Positions 5,279 through 9,433 of a stretch of DNA of 9,433 nucleotides are shown in pieces. Below the pieces are notes generated by a model. It was not told the origin of the DNA. It saw only the letters and a program-made list of their open reading frames with translations, and ran no database searches. Source of the stretch: Lachnospiraceae bacterium. GTDB taxonomy: Bacteria; Bacillota; Clostridia; Lachnospirales; Lachnospiraceae. The position numbers and the translations under genes were made by a program. The stretch lies in contig JAFUWM010000184.1 of NCBI GenBank assembly GCA_017483425.1, positions 1 to 9,433 of the forward strand, read 5' to 3'. Numbering within the stretch: the first letter of the stretch is position 1; each line of letters opens with the position of its first letter.

Positions 5279-6754
5279 AAACTCCGCAACTGCATTTTTC
5301 ATTTCATTTATCGCAATATGACCGTCGTGCCGGATATCGGCATGGCGGATTTCTTTAATTGCCTGCGGCTCAGGCATATCACAAAGCTTTTCAAGCTCGT
5401 CAATCATTTCAAGATCACTCTTGTCATTTTCTGCGGATCCCTTTATGGCACCTACTATGCTCCTTGCAAATTTATAGGGAGAAGCGGTCGAGGATATTAT
5501 ACGGGGCTGATCGGAGAGAGCGCTGTCTGTTTTAAATCTGTTTGCAACGAAAGAAGCGACAGCGGTATGGGTATCTATGAGATAACCGGTGTCGTCATAT
5601 ATTCTTTTTATTTCTGAAGCGGTATCGCTTTCAGAAGCGCACCCTGCGACAAAGTCACTTAACCCGTCCTTCATGGAATCTGTTATTGTATAGCTTCCCT
5701 TAGAAACAAGATCATCCATGAATTTTGCGGTTGCCCTGTCGTCACAGCCTGAAATGAAGTAGATCAGTCTTTCCAGATTGCTTGAGATAAGGATATCCAT
5801 TGACGGGCTCATGGTGAGATGGAAGTCTCTGTTTCTGTCATATGTTCCTGTATTGAAAAAGTCGGTAAGGACATTATTCATATTTGAGGCACATATGAGC
5901 TTGTTTATGGGCACACCGATCTTTTTTGCTATATACGCGGCGAGAATATTGCCGAAATTGCCGGTCGGAACACATATGTTTACAGGATCGCCATCGGATA
6001 TTTTTTCATTTGCGATCAGATTACAGTAGGCATATACATAGTAGACGATCTGGGGAACAAGACGACCTATATTTATCGAGTTTGCGCTTGAAAACTGAAA
6101 GCCTTTTGCTTCAATCTCCTCCTTAAAAGAGGGATCATTAAATATCTGCTTTACGCCCGTCTGACAGTCATCAAAATTCCCGTCAACACTAACAACCGAT
6201 ACATTGCCGCCCTTCTGGGTCACCATCTGAAGACGCTGTACATCTGAAACCCCTCCGTGCGGGTAAAATACCATGATCTTTGTATGGGGAACATCCGCAA
6301 AGCCCGCCATGGCCGCTTTGCCCGTATCTCCTGAGGTTGCGGTAAGGATCACGATATCCTTTGTAACGCCGTTCTTCTTTGCGGAAGCAGTCATAAGGTG
6401 GGGAAGGATCTGCAGGGCAAGATCCTTAAAGGCTATAGTAGGTCCGTGGTAAAGCTCCAGATAATAAGAGCCATCTGCATAGCTCATTGGCGCTATCTCC
6501 GGAACATCGAAATTATCACCATAGGCGTTTTCTATACATTCTCTAAGCTCAGCTTCCGTAAAGTCATCAAGAAAAAGTGACATTATTTCATAGGCCAGAT
6601 CATTGTAGCTGAGTGTGGACAGTTGCTTCATGGAGCTTTTTATATGTGGGAAGCTTTCGGGAACAAACAATCCCCCGTCATCCGAGAGACCCTTTAATAT
6701 GGCTTCAGATGCGGTGAGCTTTACGTTTTTATCTCTTGTGCTGTTGTATAGCAT
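5261..6754 (-). CDS. thrC: Threonine synthase
   Basis: 497 residues. It converts O-phospho-L-homoserine to L-threonine using pyridoxal phosphate. The PLP lysine is K110 in GPTIAFKDLALQ; other marks are ATSGDTGKAAM (phosphate site), YPHGGVSDVQRLQM, NSINIGRLVPQIVYY and PTGNFGNILA. The N-terminal LYNSTRDKN...DGGLFVPE segment is typical of the long class found in bacteria and yeast. The start at 6754 is preceded by AAAGGAG (6769-6763) eight bases away. The same frame runs on to 6934, but that extension is the tRNA gene read through and must not be included. It lies 24 bases after a terminator that follows tRNA-Val, and no separate promoter is visible, so expression probably depends on read-through from the tRNA promoter. 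Its stop lies inside the receiver gene. Confidence 0.94.
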   Translation of the reverse strand: MLYNSTRDKNVKLTASEAILKGLSDDGGLFVPESFPHIKSSMKQLSTLSYNDLAYEIMSLFLDDFTEAELRECIENAYGDNFDVPEIAPMSYADGSYYLELYHGPTIAFKDLALQILPHLMTASAKKNGVTKDIVILTATSGDTGKAAMAGFADVPHTKIMVFYPHGGVSDVQRLQMVTQKGGNVSVVSVDGNFDDCQTGVKQIFNDPSFKEEIEAKGFQFSSANSINIGRLVPQIVYYVYAYCNLIANEKISDGDPVNICVPTGNFGNILAAYIAKKIGVPINKLICASNMNNVLTDFFNTGTYDRNRDFHLTMSPSMDILISSNLERLIYFISGCDDRATAKFMDDLVSKGSYTITDSMKDGLSDFVAGCASESDTASEIKRIYDDTGYLIDTHTAVASFVANRFKTDSALSDQPRIISSTASPYKFARSIVGAIKGSAENDKSDLEMIDELEKLCDMPEPQAIKEIRHADIRHDGHIAINEMKNAVAEFLILLP

Positions 6755-6778
6755 GGCGGCTGCTCCTTTGCGTTTTAT

Positions 6779-6806
6779 AAAAAAAGCCCTTGTCAAAAGG
6801 GCTTTT
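6779..6806 (-). terminator. Intrinsic terminator between tRNA-Val and thrC
   Basis: Read leftward, AAAAGCCCTT (6806-6797) and AAGGGCTTTT (6791-6782) pair perfectly over ten positions with a five-base loop, and seven consecutive T residues (6785-6779) end the element. It lies 12 bases past the tRNA 3' end. The loop plus first stem base spells TTGACA (6796-6791), but the only nearby TATAAA (6779-6774) is 11 bases on, too close for a normal promoter. Confidence 0.8.
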
Positions 6807-6818
6807 CGGTTTAAGAAG

Positions 6819-6891
6819 TGGGCGCAACGGGGCTCGAACCCGTGACCTCCCGCGTGTGAGGCGGACGCTCTCCCAGCTGAGCTATACTCCC
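6819..6891 (-). tRNA. tRNA-Val (anticodon CAC)
   Basis: 73 bases form a standard cloverleaf: acceptor 5' strand GGGAGTA, D-arm GCTC/GAGC, anticodon stem TCCGC/GCGGG with loop CTCACAC, five-base variable loop, T-arm ACGGG-TTCGAGC-CCCGT, acceptor 3' strand TGCGCCC, discriminator A. Anticodon CAC reads GTG (valine). CCA is not encoded, since CTTC follows the discriminator, so it must be added by the CCA-adding enzyme. Acceptor position 4-69 is an A-G mismatch, and 6-67 is T-G. The gene has its own promoter and terminator. Confidence 0.95.
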
Positions 6892-6905
6892 TGAAAACTG
6901 TACCC

Positions 6906-6934
6906 ATTATACTCTTGCCTGCATTTTTGGTCAA
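6906..6934 (-). promoter_or_regulatory. Promoter of tRNA-Val (and possibly thrC)
   Basis: Read leftward, TTGACC (6934-6929) and TATAAT (6911-6906) are separated by exactly 17 bases, eleven of twelve consensus positions, as expected for a strong stable-RNA promoter. The expected start is near 6899, about eight bases before the mature tRNA 5' end. Confidence 0.85.
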
Positions 6935-6965
6935 TCAGAACTGGAATATAATCAGGGTAATCATT

Positions 6966-6974
6966 TGATACTAT
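6966..6974 (+). promoter_or_regulatory. Possible extended -10 element for the structured RNA
   Basis: TGATACTAT fits the extended -10 pattern TGnTAnnnT and would start transcription at about 6980-6983, the base of the closing stem of the folded RNA. A TATAAT also occurs at 6947-6952 but with a poor -35 region. Neither is certain. Confidence 0.4.
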
Positions 6975-6977
6975 GTA

Positions 6978-7178
6978 ATGCCATGACAGGTATGTTGTAT
7001 GTGAGGGAATTGGGAGCCGCTTTTAGCGAAGACGAAATCCACTTCCCGTAAGCACTTAGGTCAAGCGTTAAAAAATGCGAGATTTATCGAGCATTTTAGC
7101 TTGATCTTAGTGCGTCGAGGAAGTTAGTTCGGCTGAACGTTGGCTCTGACCGAGCATACAACATATCTGCCATGGCAT
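6978..7178 (+). ncRNA. Structured non-coding RNA with 6S RNA-like architecture
   Basis: About 200 bases without a convincing ORF fold into one long rod. The closing stem pairs 6978-7001 with 7155-7178: 22 Watson-Crick pairs and one G-U in 24 positions, with one mismatch. A central bubble follows (7002-7040 and 7125-7154), with small hairpins CGC-TTTTA-GCG (7018-7028) and GTTC-GGCT-GAAC (7127-7138). The apical arm pairs 7041-7046 with 7119-7124, 7052-7066 with 7099-7113, and 7072-7078 with 7091-7097, ending in a capped loop with tandem G-A pairs. A closing stem, open bubble with side hairpins, long apical stem and 180-200 nt length are the hallmarks of 6S RNA, which binds housekeeping RNA polymerase by mimicking an open promoter. 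Mismatches in the apical stem are G-U or U-U when read as plus-strand RNA, but A-C and A-A on the opposite strand, favouring the plus strand. The 6S assignment rests on shape, not on a sequence match. Confidence 0.6.
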
Positions 7179-7268
7179 GGACGGGATATAATCAATGAGG
7201 CATTGCACTGGAAGCATGATTTTTATTATGTTATTATTTCTGAAAGAATAATTGGCAGGAGGGGGATC

Positions 7269-7682
7269 ATGGATTACAGTGAACTAGGCAGGCTTGCGAA
7301 TGAAGCAAGAAAGAATTCATATTGTATTTATTCAAACTTTTCTGTAGGGGCTGCTCTACTGACCAAAGCGGGCAAGGTATATAATGGATGTAACATTGAA
7401 AACGCTTCATATCCTGCCGGGATATGCGCGGAACGCACGGCTTTTTGCAAAGCGGTTAGTGAGGGAGAGCGGGATTTTAAGGCAATCGCGATAGCGGGAG
7501 GCCCAGTGGGCGAAGCGCCTGATGACGCGTACCCTTGCGGGATCTGCCGGCAGTTTATGAATGAATTTACGGACGGAAATGAATTTGATGTCATAATAGT
7601 GCATAAGGATCTTGACTATAGCGTATACAAATTAAGCGAGCTTTTACCTTATTCTTTCGGGCCGGATCACTTGAATAAATAG
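7269..7682 (+). CDS. cdd: Cytidine deaminase (homotetrameric type)
   Basis: 137 residues; hydrolytic deamination of cytidine and deoxycytidine to uridine and deoxyuridine in pyrimidine salvage. Zinc ligands are C53, C90 and C93 (GICAERTA and YPCGICRQ), and the catalytic glutamate is E55. The Cys-Ala-Glu form with three Cys ligands and the short length mark the tetrameric class, as in Bacillus, rather than the longer dimeric E. coli type. NIENASYP (42-49) is the nucleoside-binding segment. The start at 7269 has AGGAGG (7257-7262) six bases upstream; the open frame extends back to 7140, but that part overlaps the structured RNA and is not protein-like. First gene of a likely operon with the carboxypeptidase 28 bases downstream. 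No clear promoter in 7179-7268; TTGCAC (7203-7208) with TATTAT (7224-7229) has only 15 bases between. Confidence 0.94.
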   Translation: MDYSELGRLANEARKNSYCIYSNFSVGAALLTKAGKVYNGCNIENASYPAGICAERTAFCKAVSEGERDFKAIAIAGGPVGEAPDDAYPCGICRQFMNEFTDGNEFDVIIVHKDLDYSVYKLSELLPYSFGPDHLNK

Positions 7683-7710
7683 GGTAATTATGTTAAGTTA
7701 AAGTATTGTT

Positions 7711-8646
7711 ATGAAAAGAAAAAAGCATTTTGGAAGAAAGATAATAGCGATAATATTTACACTGCTGACATTTACTGCTTCCGCCAGCTTTTCAAGTACT
7801 GCCACCGCTACGGTGATGGATAATAACGTTATCCTTTTAAATGATGACGGTAAAAAAATCGCTGTAAATAAAGCCGATATTATCAAAGCCGATGAGTCTG
7901 CGGAGGATATTACAAAGGAAGATGTAGAGCTTGAGGATGATGACCTTGACAGGATAGCGGAGGAATCCCAGAAAGCGGCTGAGGACTTTAATAAAAGGAA
8001 CGGGAGCTCGGATTCTGATTCAGGCATACTGATCGAGGATGAAAACGGTAACATGGTGAGTCCGAGCTTTGATGAAGACTGGTCCTTAATGCTTATAAAC
8101 AAGGATCATCTGATCCCGGATGACTATACCTTTGAGCTTGCGACAATAACCGATTCGGTTAAATCTGATGTAAGATGCGCCGGAGCCCTCGTAGATATGA
8201 TAAAGGGAGCGAAAAATGACGGAGTATACCTCTACGTCGCTTCACCTTTCAGGGATATGCAGAGACAGACTTATGTTTTTGACCGTAAAGTAAAATCGAT
8301 CATGGCTGAAGGCTATGATTATGATGAGGCTTATGAGCTTGCAAGCGAAGTGGTCGCTATTCCCGGAACATCGGAGCATCAGGTAGGACTGGCGTTTGAT
8401 CTGGTGACAGACGGATACTGGAAGCTGGATGAGGGCTTCGCCGATACGGAGGGCGGTAAATGGCTTGCTGAGAATGCCCCTGATTATGGGTTTATTCTAA
8501 GATATCCCAAAGGAAAGGAAGATATCACAAAGATAGAGTTTGAACCGTGGCACTACAGATATGTAGGGGTGAAAGCGGCGCAGGAGATGGAAAGACTGAA
8601 TCTTACGTTGGAGGAGTATGATCAGATGATCGGACTGGTGGAATGA
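7711..8646 (+). CDS. VanY/M15-family D-alanyl-D-alanine carboxypeptidase, secreted or membrane-anchored
   Basis: 311 residues from ATG 7711. A Lys/Arg-rich start and hydrophobic helix (about 10-26) followed by Ala/Ser residues look like a signal peptide or anchor. An acidic linker (about 55-120) leads to the M15 peptidase domain. Zinc ligands are H223 and D230 (TSEHQVGLAFD) and H281 (FEPWHYRY), with E278 as the general base; SPFRDMQRQ (178-186) is the substrate-binding motif. The family removes the terminal D-Ala from peptidoglycan pentapeptides outside the membrane. VanY homologues can contribute to vancomycin resistance when paired with VanH/A/X, but no such genes are present, so routine wall remodelling is more likely. 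The ribosome site is weak. The stop overlaps the start of tgt. Confidence 0.9.
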   Translation: MKRKKHFGRKIIAIIFTLLTFTASASFSSTATATVMDNNVILLNDDGKKIAVNKADIIKADESAEDITKEDVELEDDDLDRIAEESQKAAEDFNKRNGSSDSDSGILIEDENGNMVSPSFDEDWSLMLINKDHLIPDDYTFELATITDSVKSDVRCAGALVDMIKGAKNDGVYLYVASPFRDMQRQTYVFDRKVKSIMAEGYDYDEAYELASEVVAIPGTSEHQVGLAFDLVTDGYWKLDEGFADTEGGKWLAENAPDYGFILRYPKGKEDITKIEFEPWHYRYVGVKAAQEMERLNLTLEEYDQMIGLVE

Positions 8647-9433
8647 ATAAATATACATTGCTGAAAAAGGACGGGAGAGCCAGACGGGGGCGTCTTGAAA
8701 CGGTACATGGTACTGTAGAGACGCCTGTTTTTATGAATGTGGGTACAGTCGGCGCCATAAAAGGAGCCGTATCCACGGAGGATCTGGAAGCCATAGGCTG
8801 CCAGATAGAGCTTTCAAATACATATCATCTGCATGTGCGTACCGGAGATGAGACAATAAAAGAACTCGGCGGGCTTCATAAGTTTATGGTCTGGGACAGG
8901 CCAATACTTACTGATTCAGGCGGATTTCAGGTTTTCTCACTGGCGAAGCTCAGAAAGATTAAGGAAGAGGGCGTGACTTTCGCGTCGCATATAGACGGGC
9001 ACAGGATCTTTATGGGACCGGAGGAGAGCATGCGCATTCAATCCAACCTGGGAAGCGATATCGCTATGGCCTTCGACGAATGTGTGGAAAACCCGGCGCC
9101 TTATGACTATGCCAAAGCCTCCTGTGAGCGTACGCTTCGCTGGTTGGTTCGCTGTAAGGCGGAGCATGATCGCTTGAACGCCTTACCGGATACCATCAAT
9201 CCCGGACAGATGCTCTTCGGCATCAATCAGGGCGCGACTTATGCGGATCTTCGCATCTGGCACATGCAGCAGATTGCGAAGATCGAATGCGATGGATATG
9301 CGATCGGCGGGCTTGCTGTGGGGGAACCGACGGAGATAATGTACAGCATCATTGAGGCGGTGGAGCCTTATATGCCGAAGGATAAGCCTCGTTATCTGAT
9401 GGGGGTCGGAACGCCGTCGAATATCATCGAAGG
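8643..9433 (+). CDS. tgt: tRNA-guanine(34) transglycosylase, C-terminus cut by window edge
   Basis: 263 residues are visible from ATG 8643, and the frame is open at the end. The enzyme exchanges guanine 34 of tRNAs with GUN anticodons (Asp, Asn, His, Tyr) for the queuosine precursor preQ1. Signatures: ETPVFMNVGTVGAIKG, LSNTYHL, DSGGFQVFSL with active-site D91, MAFDEC with D145, FGINQG, YAIGGLAVGEP and YLMGVGTP. The nucleophilic aspartate and the Cys3-His zinc site lie beyond base 9433. The start overlaps the preceding stop as ATGA, indicating translational coupling; no strong ribosome site is seen. The residues between RCKAEHDRLN and FGINQG (LPDTINPGQML) form a small insertion relative to E. 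coli-type Tgt, from memory common in Lachnospiraceae. Confidence 0.95.
   Translation, partial: MNKYTLLKKDGRARRGRLETVHGTVETPVFMNVGTVGAIKGAVSTEDLEAIGCQIELSNTYHLHVRTGDETIKELGGLHKFMVWDRPILTDSGGFQVFSLAKLRKIKEEGVTFASHIDGHRIFMGPEESMRIQSNLGSDIAMAFDECVENPAPYDYAKASCERTLRWLVRCKAEHDRLNALPDTINPGQMLFGINQGATYADLRIWHMQQIAKIECDGYAIGGLAVGEPTEIMYSIIEAVEPYMPKDKPRYLMGVGTPSNIIE

Noticed and set aside
6755..6934. N-terminal extension of the thrC reading frame by 60 residues
   Set aside because: The extension is the antisense-free read-through of tRNA-Val and its terminator; the internal ATG at 6754 has a good AAAGGAG site and matches the known threonine synthase N-terminus.
7140..7268. N-terminal extension of the cytidine deaminase frame
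   Set aside because: It overlaps the structured RNA, has no ribosome site and no family resemblance; ATG 7269 has AGGAGG at proper spacing.
6892..7268. T-box or other riboswitch controlling cdd
   Set aside because: No T-box sequence (GGTGG/ACCGCG), no antiterminator/terminator pair with a T run before cdd; the fold is closed on itself. A weak hairpin at 7201-7218 before a short T run is not convincing.
7711..8646. Vancomycin-resistance locus based on the VanY-like protein
   Set aside because: VanY/M15 homologues are common wall enzymes; no vanH, vanA/B, vanX, vanR or vanS gene is in the window.

Overview
The window looks like chromosomal DNA from a Gram-positive anaerobe of the Clostridia, most likely a Lachnospiraceae member of the Butyrivibrio/Roseburia kind. 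This is an inference from protein style, moderate-to-low GC, AGGAGG-type ribosome sites, TTGACA/TATAAT-type promoters, a tRNA gene without an encoded CCA end, and the flavour of the citrate synthase and Tgt proteins. No database search was possible. Most genes are housekeeping. I see no CRISPR array, no intact insertion sequence, no phage module and no recognisable defence system.

Left part (1-1930). A DEDD-family ribonuclease H-like exonuclease (YprB type) runs leftward off the edge. A divergent gene encodes a membrane-anchored GH25 muramidase with a Ser/Asn-rich repeat linker. The two are fired by interleaved promoters in a gap of about 75 bp. The muramidase ends in a bidirectional hairpin shared with the next, convergent gene.

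Centre-left (1935-4830). A leftward gene encodes an unusual protein in which a degenerate HNH-like core lies between two AP2-like DNA-binding motifs. A 350-bp gap follows, filled with three consecutive palindromes inside short terminal inverted repeats, which looks like a small non-coding mobile element. Its right end abuts the promoter of a 459-residue citrate synthase. A convergent three-helix membrane protein of unknown function follows.

Centre-right (4862-6934). A stand-alone CheY-like receiver is transcribed from a promoter whose expected start coincides with its ATG, so its mRNA is probably leaderless. Its 3' end overlaps the end of the convergent threonine synthase gene. Upstream of thrC lies tRNA-Val(CAC) with its own near-consensus promoter; a strong terminator hairpin sits between the tRNA and thrC.

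Right part (6935-9433). A stretch of about 200 nt without a convincing ORF folds into a long closing stem, a central bubble and a long apical hairpin. This is the architecture of 6S RNA, and it is the most attractive non-coding feature here. It is followed by a probable operon: cytidine deaminase (cdd), a secreted VanY-like D,D-carboxypeptidase, and tRNA-guanine transglycosylase (tgt), which overlaps the preceding gene by ATGA and is cut by the window edge.
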